A DNA stretch of 64,000 bases, taken from Syncephalis plumigaleata. Its lineage: Eukaryota; Zoopagomycota; Zoopagomycetes; Zoopagales; Piptocephalidaceae. Under the pieces are notes generated by a model that was not told the DNA's origin, did no database searches, and saw only the letters and a program-made list of their open reading frames with translations. The DNA is taken from contig JAIXMF010000001.1 of the NCBI GenBank assembly GCA_025201365.1, positions 2,294,001 through 2,358,000 of the forward strand. Direction: 5' to 3'. The position numbers and the translations under genes are program-made. Positions 1-12,687 of the stretch are shown here, piece after piece (position 1 is the stretch's first letter; each line of letters starts with the position of its first letter).

Positions 1-393
1 CTCGAATAAACACAAATATTAGGCAATAAAATGACAATCAATTCAACGTGGAATAAAGCATTCGATACATTGCATGTCGATAATAATCATTCAAGATAGT
101 CGTAATGAACATTATGAGCCATTAAAAATGACAAGTAAGATCATTATCGTAGTATCTTACCTGTATACTTATGCTCTATCCTTTATAAACTATTATGACC
201 AAATACAAAAAAGTATTAGAAAGGAAAGGAAGGTGAGTATCACATATAATAGGCAATAACCAATCATCGTTCCTAGTTTACATCATTCCTTTTCTCGCAT
301 TGTTGTTGTTGTTGTTGTTGTAATTACGTCACCGCCATACTCTTTCTCCCTATTCATTGCCACATTCTATAGTATATACTTGACTTCTCAAAT
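1..393. other. intergenic, upstream of 5-oxoprolinase
   Basis: This is AT-rich sequence with a short GTT trinucleotide run near 301-320 and no convincing coding frame. It should contain the promoter and 5' UTR of the gene starting at 394. Nothing else is recognised. Confidence 0.5.
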
Positions 394-3300
394 ATGACCG
401 ACCTACGCAGTCAACGAGGATGTAATATCCGCTTCTCTATCGATAGGGGTGGCACGTTTACCGACTGTGTTGCTCAGTATCCAGTTGAACCGAGCGATAT
501 CTATCCCGACGGTATAGCGACTAAAGTGGAGAAACTACTCAGTGTAGACCCACTCAACTATGCGGACGCACCACGGGAAGGTATTCGTCGTCTTCTCGAG
601 CGTATTACTGGATTATCGCATCCTAAGGATAAACCGCTAAGCATCGATGCCATCGGTAATTATTTACTCCATTATTGATATATAGATATAAATCTATATT
701 GACGAGTATTCATCGAATTAATCATAATCCTATTTGTTTCTTTATTCATTATACGCAAATAGAATCTATTCGAATGGGTACTACGGTGGCAACCAATGCT
801 TTATTGGAGCGTAAGGGAGAACCATGTGCCTTATTTATTACAAAAGGATTCAAGGTAGATTTATTGCTTATTAAATGACTACTTATTGACTAATAGGATT
901 ATTTGACGATTAGGATTTGTTAATTATTGGTAATAATAATAACCATTAGTAACAGTATTATTATATAATACTAAAGAATGCGAATTAGGAAATCAGTCAC
1001 GCCTGATATATTCGATCTAAGCATTCGAGTGCCTGATCAATTGTACACGGATGTCGTAGAAGTGGACGAACGGCAAGTAAGCTAATTAACAAACGAGCTG
1101 ACACTAACTAGAATCATACACTTGTATATAGAGTGACGCTATTAGGTGCCACAGCTACACATCAGCCCGATCCATGTGACGAGGAGATTCAACAGTCGAA
1201 TGTGGTACGTGGTCTATCCGGTGAATATGTTCGTATTATTCGCAAGCCAGGTAGGTTACTATTATTATACCGTGATCAACAATGATAATATAATAATAAT
1301 AATAATCATGTTTGAGAATAGACTTAACTGTCGTTGAAGAGGCATTAAAAGCTATTCACGCTAAAGGCATCAAAAGTTTGCCATTTGTCTATTGCATGCG
1401 TATACATTCACCGGTAAGTTATTGATATTAACCAAGCACTAATTGTTAATACTTGATGACAACTAGAACATGAGCAAGCGATCGCTAAATTGGCATCTAC
1501 TATTGGATTTGAGCAAGTGTTCACCTCTGAAGCCGTACAACACTTTGTGCCACGCGCTCATTCGACCGTAGCCAATGCTTACCTGACACCGGTGCTACAG
1601 GATTACGTGAACGGATTCTTACAAGGATTTGCCGGTGATAACGATGACTTTGCCAATCGTGTCCTATTCATGCGAAGTGACGGCGGTCTCTGTGAAATTA
1701 CCGAGGCCAAGGGTGCCGGTGCAGTTGTAAGTGGACCAGCCGGCGGTGTAGTTGGTAGGTAACACATACGAATATTCATCGATTTATATTGATTACGTCT
1801 AATCTAATTATTGTTGATTTCATTTTAATATTAGGTTACGCTATGACTAGTTGGGATAAAAAGGATAAGGTGCCCATCATTGGATTCGATATGGGTGGCA
1901 CTAGTACCGGTAACTGATAGCACCAATAGTAATGGTAATGATAAGCATTATTAATTTATTACTAGATGTATCACGATACGATGGAAGTTACGAACATGTT
2001 TTCGAGGCGCATGTAGCAGGTGTCACCCTACAAGCATCGCAACTTGATATTCATACGGTAGATAATAAACATTTGACTATATACATATACATGATTTATT
2101 AACGACTATTATTGCTATTATTATTAGGTGGCAGCAGGTGGTGGATCACGTTTATTCTTCCGTAATGGTTTATTCGATGTTGGACCCGAGGTAATCTAGA
2201 TAGTTATCACTAGTAAACTATTCATGTATTTATAATCGTTATTATTAGAGTGCTGGTGCACATCCAGGTCCTGTCTGTTACAGGAAAGGCGGACCACTCA
2301 CCATTTCAGATGCTAATCTGGTGACGGGACGTCTACTACCCGACTACTTCCCCAAGATATTCGGTCCTAATGAGGATCAATCACTGGACATGGAAGCTGC
2401 TCGACAGCAGTTTGACGTGTTGGCCAAAGAAATCAATAAAGTTATGCGCAATGACGATAGACCTGAACTGACTATTGATCAGGTAGCATATGGGTATGTA
2501 CGTGCACTGCTAGCATACGCAAATACTAATTGACAAGTACTAGTTTCCTACAAGTGGCCAACGAGGCCATGTGTCGTCCCATTCGAGCATTAACGGAAGC
2601 CAAGGGACATCCGGCGTCTAATCATGCACTAGCTTGTTTCGGTGGGCAGGGGGTCAGCATGCCTGTGCCATTGCTAGGTCGCTTGGTATCGAAACGGTAA
2701 TACTGCATCGACATGCTCCGTGTTGTCAGCCTATGGCCTGTCGTTGGCCGATGTTGTCCACGAAGAGCGTGAGCCATTCTCAGCAACACTCGATGACAAA
2801 ATACTACCGGAGCTGAAGAAACGCGCTGAACAATTGGCAAATCGATCCGAGGAAGCGTTAAAGACGCGCGGATTTACACAGGAACAGATCGGGCACGAGC
2901 TATTCCTTAATCTACGCTACCAGGGCACCGATACATCCATGATGACCACAAATGCTAATTGGGAGTTTAAGGAGCAATTTACCAAGGTGCATCAGCGTGA
3001 ATTCGGTTTCATCCTACCGGATCGTCCCATTCTAATTGACGATGTTCGTGTACGTGCTACCGGTAAAACAGCACGTAGCAATGGATCTACGTCACCATTC
3101 GAATTGGCAAATCAATGGCTTCAATCGAATACGGCAGCAGCAGCAGCAGCAGCAGCAGCACCTTCTGGTGTATCCACGGAAATAGTACCTGTCTATTTGG
3201 TGGTAATGAACGATTGGATACTCAGTTTACCTGTTGGATAAACAGCCGACGGGTGCACGCTTACACGGTCCCGCCCTACTTATGATCGACATCACACGAT

Positions 3301-5738
3301 TGTCGTTGAACCACAGTGTATGGCACTCATACTGCCGGAACACGTCATACTCAAGGTGGACGTCGATCCATCGAGTGAATCCAACGAAGGACAATCGCTA
3401 AGTAGGCGTAAGATTATCGGTACGGAGAAAGATCCCGCCATGTTGGCCGTGTTTGGTCATCGATTTATGGGGATCGCTGAGCAAATGGGCGAGGCTCTTC
3501 GTAAAACAGCCGTGTCCACCAATGTCAAGGAACGACTTGATTTCTCGTGTGCCATCTTCGGACCTGATGGTGGACTAGTGGCTAATGGTGAGTTACTTCA
3601 CATTATATATATATATTTATACATATACTAGAAATGAGAGAGATAATACTAATTGTGTGATAGCACCACATATTCCCGTCCATCTTGGTAGTTTAAGTCA
3701 TGCTGTTAAATTCCAAATGGCTCACTACAAGGGAAATATACGCGAGGGCGATGTTATCGTAACGAATCATCCACAAGCAGGCGGATCTCACTTGCCAGGT
3801 AAATAGTTATGAGGGTAGCATTGCAATGTATAGATCGATAAACAGACTGATCATCGTGGATATCATTAGATATTACGGTTATTACACCGGTATTCAGTCA
3901 AGGCAAAATTATATTCTTTGTTGCATCTCGTGCCCATCATGCGGATATCGGTGGTATATTGCCTGGTAAGTAGAGAGAATCGATTAATGTCGATTGCCAT
4001 TAGCTAATACTGTATATATACATATACAACTTGCATTAGGATCCATGCCACCGCATTCTAAGGAATTATATCAGGAGGGTGCGGCTATCATCTCGTTTAA
4101 GCTGGTCGATCAAGGTGTATTCCAACTGGATGAGATTACACGTATACTACTAGAGGGACCGGCTAAATACCCCGGATGTAGTGGTACACGCTGTCTACGG
4201 TAACTAATAGCAATAATAATGTAGTAATTGCTAATAAATGCATCATAGGGATAATATATCAGATTTAAAGGCACAAGTTGCAGCTAATCACAAGGGTATC
4301 CAACTGATGCATGCATTGGTAGCCGAGTATGGTTTAGACACGGTGCACGCCTACATGTATCATATACGGGAGAATGCGGAAATGGCCGTTCGTGATTTAT
4401 TACGCGAGACTAGTCGTCGCTACAAGGGACAAGCGCTTGAGGCGGTCGACTACATGGATGATGGCTCGCCCATACGATTAAAGGTGACCATTGACGAGGA
4501 GAAAGGTTCAGCGCTATTCGATTTCACAGGCACTGCTCATCAAGTATACGGTAAGTTACAGTCTAGTAGTGCATTAGCATTGATATATAATATTGCTTAT
4601 TAGGTAATTGGAATACGCCACCATCTGTAAGTTTAAATGATGATAATTGTACGTACGTACATATGACTTTAATGTTGTCATGTCTAGGTGTCGTATAGTG
4701 CTATCATCTACTGTCTACGATGTCTAGTTCAACAGGATATCCATTGAATCAGGGCTGCTTGGTACCTATTGATGTTTACATCCCACCCGGCAGTCTATTA
4801 TCGCCTAATGAAGATGCCGCCGTAGTAGGTGGTAACGTGCTAACCAGTCAACGTCTAGTCGATGTTGTATTACGCGCGTTTAATGCGTGTGCAGCATCTC
4901 AAGGTGACTGCAATAATTTCACCTTTGGTACAGGAGGTAAATCATCAGACGATGAGCATGTCATTAAGGCAGGATGGGGCTATTACGAGACTATTGCTGG
5001 TGGTAAGTAAATGATTATTGCTATTATGTAAATACTAATAAAGGCGATTATAGGCAGCGGTGCAGTAAGTAGAACAAGCGTACAACGAATAAACTAATAA
5101 CATCGATGACAATAATGAATAGGGTCCTACTTGGCATGGAAAGAGTAAGTGACCATAATAACGATAATGTGTATACACGTTAGCCGTTATACTAATTTAT
5201 TCTAATATAATGGTGCTAATAGGTGGCGTTCATACGGTAAGCGAATGTCGATAAATGTGCTATGTAATATTATTAAATGATAGAATGAAATAATAGCATA
5301 TGACAAATACGCGTATTACCGATCCTGAAGTATTGGAACAACGATATCCGGTTATTCTTCATGAATTCTCTTTACGTTCGGGTAATGATGGATACTATTG
5401 CATCATTCGTATGTTGCTTATGCAAGTGAATGCTAATCCAGTTAATTATACTAGGATCCGGTGGAAAAGGGCAGTATCGAGGTGGCGACGGTGTTATTCG
5501 TGAACTAGAATTCCTCGAGGATCATCTACAAGTGTCACTTCTTACGGAAAGACGCGTCTATCGTCCTTATGGATTGGCCGGTGGCGAACCCGGTGAATCG
5601 GGACTCAATCTCTGGATACGTACATCGAAGGGTGTCACCTTGAATGTAGGCGGTAAAAACACGCTAATAGTCACGAAGGGTGATCGAGTGCGTATTTGTA
5701 CACCAGGCGGTGGTGGTTGGGGAAAGGTCGAATCGTAA
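394..5738 (+). CDS. 5-oxoprolinase (ATP-hydrolysing), many exons
   Basis: The enzyme opens 5-oxo-L-proline to glutamate using ATP, the last salvage step of the gamma-glutamyl (glutathione) cycle in the cytosol. The N-terminal HyuA-type half starts with the Hydantoinase/oxoprolinase signature [12 protein letters not shown], followed by [27 protein letters not shown] and [10 protein letters not shown]. The C-terminal HyuB-type half follows, with [16 protein letters not shown]-type and GPTWHGK...SGVHT motifs, and it ends in a glycine-rich CTPGGGGWG. About twenty exons are needed, including five of only 11-23 nt (914-929, 4604-4626, 5054-5064, 5123-5144, 5223-5236). The conserved protein also requires eight one-base slips, all as if a base were missing, near 992, 1382, 2647, 2716, 3195, 3222, 3292 and 4741. 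I read these as probable consensus errors rather than decay, because there are few other lesions. The ATG at 394 is the first in frame before the signature. The family is certain; the exon map is hand-made. Confidence 0.93.
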
Positions 5739-5880
5739 TGGAGGATGATTAGTCAAGCAATAAGAACAAGGTTTTCTAATTGATAAACAATGCTAGCCTT
5801 TAACTTTTGTTTCATTTTGTTCATTGCTTTTATCCCTCTTACTAAACTATTCTACTCAGTTTACATTACTACAAAGTAAT

Positions 5881-6783
5881 ATGTTGTTGAATCTTGCTCA
5901 ATTACCATTCTACTATTGGTTAAGTATTTATTATATTGGTATGTCGGTGGCAGTCATACTAACCACGAGTACTGCTACTTTGCAACGTTTATTTTTATTC
6001 TACGGTAAAGTGCGTACCACTGCCACTTCTTCCGCTTCCGCTTCTTCCGCTTCTTCCGCTTCTTCTGATAGCTGGATGCAATATGTTAATCTAACGATAT
6101 CTAAACGTCGATTCCGTGACTTTTATCTATTGGGCGCTTTATGGAACGCGTACTTGCTAGTAGATACTACGATAATGCCACTGTACAATCCATTTAGAAG
6201 TGCCATGACAATTCACTCTAAGCGTACGATAATTGTCGCGTATTTAATGCAAATCCAACTTTTACGTCGCTATTACGAGTGTCTATTCGTGGAGAGACCA
6301 TCCTCCAATGCCAGAATGCATATTGGACATTATGTGGTCGGTATGAGTTATTATCTAGTGACATGTCTGGCTATTTGGTGTCATGATAATGCTGACTCGT
6401 CTATCCATTCAATGACAGGCAATAGTAGTAGCAGCTTATCTTCTTTGTACGCGTTACTTGCTCTTGCGCTATTCGTCTATGCATCCTATCAACAATATCA
6501 CTGCCATTGTATATTGGCACAGCTACGTGTTACGCAACCAGACACGTATACCATACCCTATGGTGGTTGGTTCAATCTAGTGTCATCACCGCATTACCTA
6601 GCTGAATTTCTTATCTATCTCGCGTTGACTATGCTACTCCACTTTCCACGGGTATGTTGTTGCCTACTCGTGTGGGTGGTGATCAATCTTGGTACCACTG
6701 CTCGTCAATCGCATCAATGGTATCGACGTCACTTTCGCAATTATCCCGCCAATCGTACGGCATTTATTCCTATACTCTATTAA
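5881..6783 (+). CDS. DFG10: polyprenol reductase (SRD5A3/Dfg10 family)
   Basis: This single-exon gene encodes a 300-residue protein of the steroid 5-alpha-reductase family. In yeast and animals the family member Dfg10/SRD5A3 acts in the ER membrane in converting polyprenol to dolichol, the lipid carrier for N-glycosylation. The sequence shows several hydrophobic membrane segments and the typical C-terminal signature PYGGWFNLVSSPHYLAE followed by HQWYRRHF, ending in the family-like FIPILY. A serine-rich insert with repeated TCTTCCGCT codons lies near residues 45-60. The ATG at 5881 is chosen because no upstream in-frame ATG exists. The gene begins about 140 bp after 5-oxoprolinase on the same strand. 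The exact substrate is inferred from the family. Confidence 0.85.
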   Translation: MLLNLAQLPFYYWLSIYYIGMSVAVILTTSTATLQRLFLFYGKVRTTATSSASASSASSASSDSWMQYVNLTISKRRFRDFYLLGALWNAYLLVDTTIMPLYNPFRSAMTIHSKRTIIVAYLMQIQLLRRYYECLFVERPSSNARMHIGHYVVGMSYYLVTCLAIWCHDNADSSIHSMTGNSSSSLSSLYALLALALFVYASYQQYHCHCILAQLRVTQPDTYTIPYGGWFNLVSSPHYLAEFLIYLALTMLLHFPRVCCCLLVWVVINLGTTARQSHQWYRRHFRNYPANRTAFIPILY

Positions 6784-6921
6784 CAGCAATGATTATTATA
6801 ATAATAAACTCTAATTATATATTTGCACTATTATTACACATTTCTCTGTATATATATAACCATGCTAGTTCATATGTCTGTTTATTCATTAATCTCAATC
6901 AGGTTGATTTGAAAATCAAAC

Positions 6922-7463
6922 TGTAGACTTTTTCCATCCAATTTGCGCAGTTAGCCTTCTGTTTTTACGAATAATAATAATGTTAACACAAGTATCTTTT
7001 GGGGTGTGGAAGCGATAACGCCACGGTTAATTTGATTTTTGTTGTTTGGACCCCCCGTTGTTCTTGTCCTTCATTTCTTGAACGCTTAGAAGGAACGGCA
7101 CCTCGTTGGAATTGTGTTGGAACACCCTTGTCCTCACGAACACTGCGAATAATCTGAATGAAGTTCAGACATGCAGCCATATCCCGATTCCATACACGGT
7201 AATCAATAGCTACTTGTAAGTACATGACATGGCAATATCCAACTATACTAGTACACTTGTATCGTATACCTTATAGAATTGATGATGATAGTTATTGTTA
7301 TCAATAAATGATTCATTACTGAATACTGAATTGTTATTATTATCATGCTATATCAATTAGCATTTCTATGGTGATAATGATGTTAACAATTGCCTTAATC
7401 TATTTATTAATAAGCTGCAAAAGTTAAAGGATAAGTGCGCTAATTGGTTGGAAAAACACTGTA
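6922..7463 (-). mobile_element. TIR DNA element, copy A, with Fanzor-like fragment
   Basis: The element is about 542 bp long. Its left end contains TTTTTCCATCCAATTTGCGC and its right end, read on the minus strand, begins TACAGTGTTTTTCC and continues into the same inverted repeat. Related copies end in TA-CAGG...CCTG-TA, which suggests a TA target duplication of the Tc1/mariner kind; here the outer left bases have drifted (TGTAGA for TACAGG). The minus strand holds a short frame at 6983-7225 (listed separately). The rest is AT-rich filler shared with copies B, E and F. It is too small to encode its own transposase, so it is non-autonomous. Confidence 0.75.
6983..7225 (-). pseudogene. Fanzor/TnpB-like C-terminal fragment
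   Basis: The frame encodes 80 residues containing RVWNRDMAACLNFIQIIRS, followed by G-VPTQFQR. This resembles the C-terminal end of TnpB/Fanzor proteins, where a W/D-RD-x-N-A-x-x-N motif carries the third RuvC catalytic aspartate and is followed by a G-x-P-x-x-F/Q tail. The RNA-guided nuclease body (RuvC-I, RuvC-II, zinc finger) is missing, so the product cannot be a nuclease. The same fragment lies in copy F at 60850-61077. The assignment is by motif resemblance only; another transposon protein with a similar motif cannot be excluded. Confidence 0.5.
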
Positions 7464-7847
7464 TGCTTTCATTTTATGGTGTCATTTTATTGTGTGGGTA
7501 GCCTTGATCGGTTTCAGCTCACTTATTGACTCAGAAACGGATCTACAGGCGTATCGATGTCGTTTCAATGACGATTTCACTTCTATAACTGTTCGATGAG
7601 ATCATGCAAGGGTATGATCAGACCATTTTGTTCGGATTCATTCTACTATCATTGTTATCATCGTCATCATCGTCATTCACTACTACGACTACTACTACTA
7701 CTACGCATAAGCACGTCATTATCCATCGTCTCTATCCTACTACTTTTATTTCTTCTTCTTCCTCTTCTTCTTCTTCTTCATAGCAAGCATATTTCTTATT
7801 GTGCTAGTCTATCGCGTATTCCATCCTATTGACGTCACTCTCACATC

Positions 7848-10543
7848 ATGTCCCGTCCCGATGTCGATGATAGCAATGTGTGTGCACGTCGATTTAACGC
7901 GGCCGAAGTGGCCAACCGAGCAGCCGAGACCCTACCCTCTTTATGGTCGTCGGGTGTAGATTTAAAAGTGGACAACCGTCCAAACTTCCCGTTATCCCCA
8001 AATATTCGACCAATGGTTACCACAAGTAGTGTTCGTTCCCGTGCCACCATGGAGATGGCCTATTTGCCGCAGTCAGTCTACGTGGGTATACAAGTGGAGA
8101 GTTACGAGGCAGGTGACGAGGCTGTCATTTGTCTTTGCTCGCACGATGGCACCTATCCGCTCGATTATCACGAGGATACCATTGATCTACGACAATTTAA
8201 AAATGAACCCGATCGACTCTACCAGAAAGTATCGTATATCGTGCAGTGTGTATTGAACGCACTTAAAGAGTACATGTACTCGCAGCACTATAAGGTGCAC
8301 GCATTGGCTATAGGTCGATTGACACCGATCGGTCCGCCATTAGCAGCCGAGATAGAACTGGCCACGCGCGCGTGGTTCGACTTTGACGCGGTACCCGTTC
8401 TATTATACGCTCGTCCCGGTGATGTGGATGAACGTGCCAGTTCGGTGGTTCGTAAATTAGTAGCACGGTAAATAGACAATAGTAGCAGTCGCATCATTCA
8501 TCACTAATATGATTTATTTATTGTTACAGCATTAGTCCGCAATTTCCTGGTAGTATATTTCGTATACCAGTAACGCATCGTCATGAGGTATTACCCCCCA
8601 ATACGCTACAAATAATACATCATCATTGCTAATTGATTTTGTTATTATCATCTTTGTTAATCTAGGTTGAAGTGGATAATGGCGATGAGATATTCCTTTC
8701 CTCTTTACTCGATTATAAGCGTGTAGCCAATCCGCAAGTGTTCAATGCTCTACTGGATATGGCCGGTGTTATTCGAGAGAAAAAGATGCGGATATCCTTC
8801 TTTAATTCCACGCCTCAAGGTGGTGGTGTTGCCCTGATGCGACACGCGTTACTTCGACTGGCCAAGCTACTCGGTATCGATATGCACTGGTACGTGGCCA
8901 AACCGAAGCCTGATGTATTCGATATTACGAAGCGTAAATTTCATAACACCCTACAAGGCGTGGCGCCACCTGACATTCGTCTCACGGAATCGGACAAGCA
9001 AGTGTGGCAGGATTGGGTGCTCAATAACGCTAAACGCTCCTGGTCCGATGCTAAAGGACCGATTACACGCTCGAATATTATTGTCATTGATGATCCACAG
9101 TGTAAGTGAACCATCCTGTAATGATATCTTTTGGTATTTACTCGTTGACTTGTTACACGTCTAGTATGCGCCATTATTCCGTATATTCGTCAAATGAATC
9201 CGACTTGCAAGATTATCTACCGATCCCATATTGAAATACGTGCTGATCTAACTCGAGTGGAGGATTCGCCACAACATGAAGTATGGCAATTCTTGTATCA
9301 GTTTATTCAGGAAGCCGATCTTTTCGTCTCGCATCCTATCGCGAATTTCGTACCCGATGAAGTGCCACGCGACAAAGTAGTACTTATGCCGGCGTGCACG
9401 GACAAATTAGACGGTTTGAACAAACCATTACTAGACTGGTCGATGGGCTATAATCGATTGCTATTCAACAGGGTATGCTGGGATCAATGCGGTGCCACGC
9501 TCAATGGTAGACGTCCGTATATCGTGCAGATTGCTCGTTTTGATCCATCTAAAGGTTTGTTTGTTTTCCGCTATATAGAACATCTATTCATTATACTAAT
9601 ATATATATATATATATTCATGTGTATACACATTAGGTATTCCTGATGTAATTGAATCCTACAGCGTATTCCGTCGTATGGCAGAGGGTAAACTATCGGCT
9701 GCAAAAACACCACAACTCGTCATTTGCGGACATGGTAGTATTGATGATCCAGGCAAGTAATAGGTTGCTATTTACTAGGATTAAAAAGTATACGGCTAAC
9801 GAATAATGCTGCGATGAATGCACTAAAGATGCCACTATGATGTTCGAGGATACGATACGACGTTTAAATCGTCCAGAATATGAGCATATCATCGGTGATG
9901 TTTGTGTGGCACGCTTACCGCCAAGTGATCAACTACTGAACGCCATTCTACGTGGTTCACATGTGGCACTGCAATTATCGCACCGTGAAGGTAATTTTGC
10001 TTTCTTTATTATATACAATCATTACTAACGTATGATAATAATCCATTCATGACACTGGTTGATTTGTTTGTTTACACGTAGGATTTGAGATTAAAATAAC
10101 TGAGGCACTCATCAAAGGTAATAGCGTACGATCATTACAGCGTTGTTCTATCATATTAACTGCAATTGCAATTGTTCTGATTGTTATAATTAGGTGTACC
10201 GGTGGTTGCCTACGCTGCTGGTGGTATTCCTCATCAGATTGATCATGGACAAACGGGATTCCTCGTACCAGTTGGCAATTGCGTTAAAGTGGCCGAACAC
10301 TTGTTCCAACTATTCACTGACGATGCCCTCTACAATAAGATGAGCAGTAATGCCGAGAAAGATGTTAGTCCCGACTATTTCACTACGGCCAATCTAATGT
10401 CATGGCTCTGGCTATTTAACGAACTCGACGAAGGACGTAAACCAGGTCATGAACAATGGGTGCGTGATCTTTGGCGTCAATGGTACTATAAGGAGTTTAA
10501 GAAATCAAACGAGACCGAATCATCCACAAGTAACAAGGCTTAA
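7848..10543 (+). CDS. trehalose phosphorylase (CCG-9 family, GT4)
   Basis: This is the fungal retaining trehalose phosphorylase type (Neurospora CCG-9-like). The family interconverts trehalose plus phosphate with glucose plus alpha-glucose-1-phosphate; some members were first named trehalose synthase. The protein is roughly 700 residues. An N-terminal domain specific to the family is followed by a GT-B fold: acceptor side with NSTPQGGGVALMRHALLRL and ITRSNIIVIDDPQ, and donor side with YIVQIARFDPSKG and the GT4 region FEIKITEALIKG...VPVVAYAAGGIP, which contains the E-x7-E-like donor-binding segment. Introns are visible near 8469, 8587, 9104, 9555, 9757, 9990 and 10117. The ATG at 7848 opens the long first exon. 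TIR element copy A ends 385 bp upstream. The frame is kept throughout. Confidence 0.9.
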
Positions 10544-11169
10544 TAATATGTGATCATTCTTCTTCTTCTTTTTGTATATGCATGCGTATATGGCATTAAT
10601 AAAATAATAGCAATTATAACAATATAGAATGTTTATTAATTATGGCAATAATAATGATATATATATAAAATACAACCTACTTCTTGAATGGCGGCAACAT
10701 ATACCTATCAATATGATAAACAACATAGAGTAGTTAGTAAACAAACTAATCAAATTTAACGGCAATCAATCATGCAGAATAGATAGCAAGTTCCTCAGAG
10801 ATCTTGGTGATAATTAAAGTCGTCATTATAATGCTTCCGAAGTAGCGAATAATGTTTAATCATTGGAACTAGTAGCAATCATTGCTGTCTATCTATCTAT
10901 ACATAATACATAATACTAAACAATACTAACCTTATTCATATAAACAATACATGTATATGTTACGCGATAATAATCATGAAGGAGGAGAGAAATGAAGAAG
11001 AAAAAAAGAAAAATAAACATGCTTAATTGGTGACACCAATTTATACCATTTTATGAAATGCAGGGGATATTCCTATTGATTTCGACATGGGTTCCATCCC
11101 TTACCACGTTTTGTTTCAACATCTACATTATTACTATTGTTCTTGTCGCGTGCACCTTATTGAATCGTC
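10544..11169. other. intergenic, AT-rich
   Basis: This stretch contains the 3' UTR of trehalose phosphorylase and the upstream region of the TMEM256-like gene. No coding frame, RNA gene or repeat of note is seen. Confidence 0.5.
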
Positions 11170-11648
11170 ATGTTATCAGCACGTCAACTATGGAATATTG
11201 GCTGCGTTCTCGGTTAGTATACACTCATACACTCATACACCTAAGTGGATAACTCTATCGCTGGGAGTGACAGCGAGTCTAACGCTTATTGTATCGCAAC
11301 TAATACATGATGCTTATTATGACTACTTACGAATAACTAGGCGCATCCGGTGTGGGATTGGGCGCGTTCGGTGCTCATGGTCTTCGTAGTCGCGTAAACA
11401 ACGAGCAACAGTTGAAGAATTGGGAGACTGCGGCACATTATCAAATGATACACTCGCTAGCAATTCTATTCGCATCGACACGTGGCCATACGACAGCAGG
11501 TACGGTAATAGCCGTTGGTACGGTATTGTTCAGTGGTAGTATCTATGCACTAGTGTTGAATCGCGAACGATTTCGCTCGCTTGGTCCTGTAACGCCACTA
11601 GGCGGTGCAGCTATGATTGCTGGCTGGCTAGCCATGATTGTTCCCTAA
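11170..11648 (+). CDS. TMEM256/DUF423 small membrane protein
   Basis: This two-exon gene (11170-11212 and 11341-11648) gives a protein of about 116 residues. Splicing joins NIGCVLG to ASGVGLGAFGAHGL, the hallmark of the DUF423/TMEM256 family, and the rest shows AAHYQMIHSLAILF and TPLGGAAMIAGWLAM, with four predicted membrane helices. The GxxGVGLGAFGAHG motif fixes both the start and the splice site. The family is widespread in bacteria and eukaryotes and its function is unknown. A long open stretch before exon 1 in other frames is not needed. Confidence 0.88.
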
Positions 11649-11914
11649 TAATTGTCTACTACCTTGATAGTAGCAATATAGCATAATCTAAGGAATAATA
11701 AAGTTACAATACAACAGAGGACATATCATCCTATCGCTTGTTCGTTCGTCATTGTCGTCAACGACGACGATGATATAGCAATTTGAGTGGGAATGAGTTA
11801 TGGATGATTTGTGAAATACGCGATATCATTCACTTTTTTGTTTCCATTCCTCCTTCTTGATTGATTCCGTGAGTTGCTTATTCCTCTATCTATCTATCTC
11901 TCTTTTAGTTCATC

Positions 11915-12477
11915 ATGTTTGTTACTCGTCGTCTATTCCAGGCTGTTAAGCAGGTAGGACACGCTGCGTGCGAGTAGTGCGTATTATAGAATACACTGCT
12001 GATTGAACGAGATACTAGACTACATCTTTGACGGGTGTGCCTGTTCATCCAAATCCACGACCACATCTTATTAAAGTTTACCAAGAAACGTTAGAAGCGC
12101 TTAAACCGATTCCTAACTCGGCAGTCTACCGTCAAGCTGCGGAAGCATTGACGAAGCAACGCCTAAGTGTCGTGGAACAACTTGAGAATGTGGAGGAAAT
12201 CGAGCGAACACTCGATGCCGGTCAGATTGAGGAGGTGATCATTCAAGCCGAGGACGAACTACAACTTGTATCCAAAATGATTGAATGGAAAGCGTAAGTG
12301 ATGTTTTATCCGCTAGATAAACGAATGTATAAGCTGTACTCGCGCTAATAACCTAGCATAACGTAATATAATGCAATACATGTATGTAGTTGGGAACCAC
12401 TTGAAGTACCAGCACCTGAAGGACAATGGACGCAATATCGTGCAGCCGCTAGTACTAATATTAAATCGACATCATAA
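11915..12477 (+). CDS. NDUFA5: NADH dehydrogenase (complex I) subunit NDUFA5/B13
   Basis: Three exons (11915-11953, 12019-12293, 12390-12477) give about 133 residues of the ETC_C1_NDUFA5 family, an accessory subunit of the matrix arm of respiratory complex I. Visible landmarks are a short N-terminal sequence MFVTRRLFQAVKQ, GVPVHPNPRPHLI, a helical core with YRQAAEALTKQRL and VEEIERTLDAGQIEEVI, and the WEPLEVPAPEGQW segment near the C-terminus. Splicing is phase-consistent at both introns. Presence of this subunit implies a complete mitochondrial complex I. Confidence 0.9.
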
Positions 12478-12687
12478 ATGCAATATCTCGCTACTCGTTC
12501 TATTCTACGTATTGTGTTGGTCATGGCTGTGTCTGATAATCTCTTGTTGCTCGTTTCTCGCCTCTTTCTTTCTATAGATTATTAGTAAACACAGGATTGA
12601 TGATGCCTATTTTATAATGTAATTAAATTGCGTATGAATTCTTTATTTCATTTTCATTTTCATTCTCTTCTATTGTTTACTTTCACC

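Larger units (their letters stand above)
6784..7847. other. intergenic with TIR element
   Basis: This 1.06-kb gap is half filled by the TIR element at 6922-7463. The remainder, 7464-7847, is rich in CAT, CTA and CTT triplet runs (about 7650-7790) and should hold the promoter and 5' UTR of the trehalose phosphorylase gene. Confidence 0.6.

Noticed and set aside
2622-2840. Minus-strand frame inside 5-oxoprolinase
   Set aside because: It is antisense to the conserved [10 protein letters not shown] region of the real gene.
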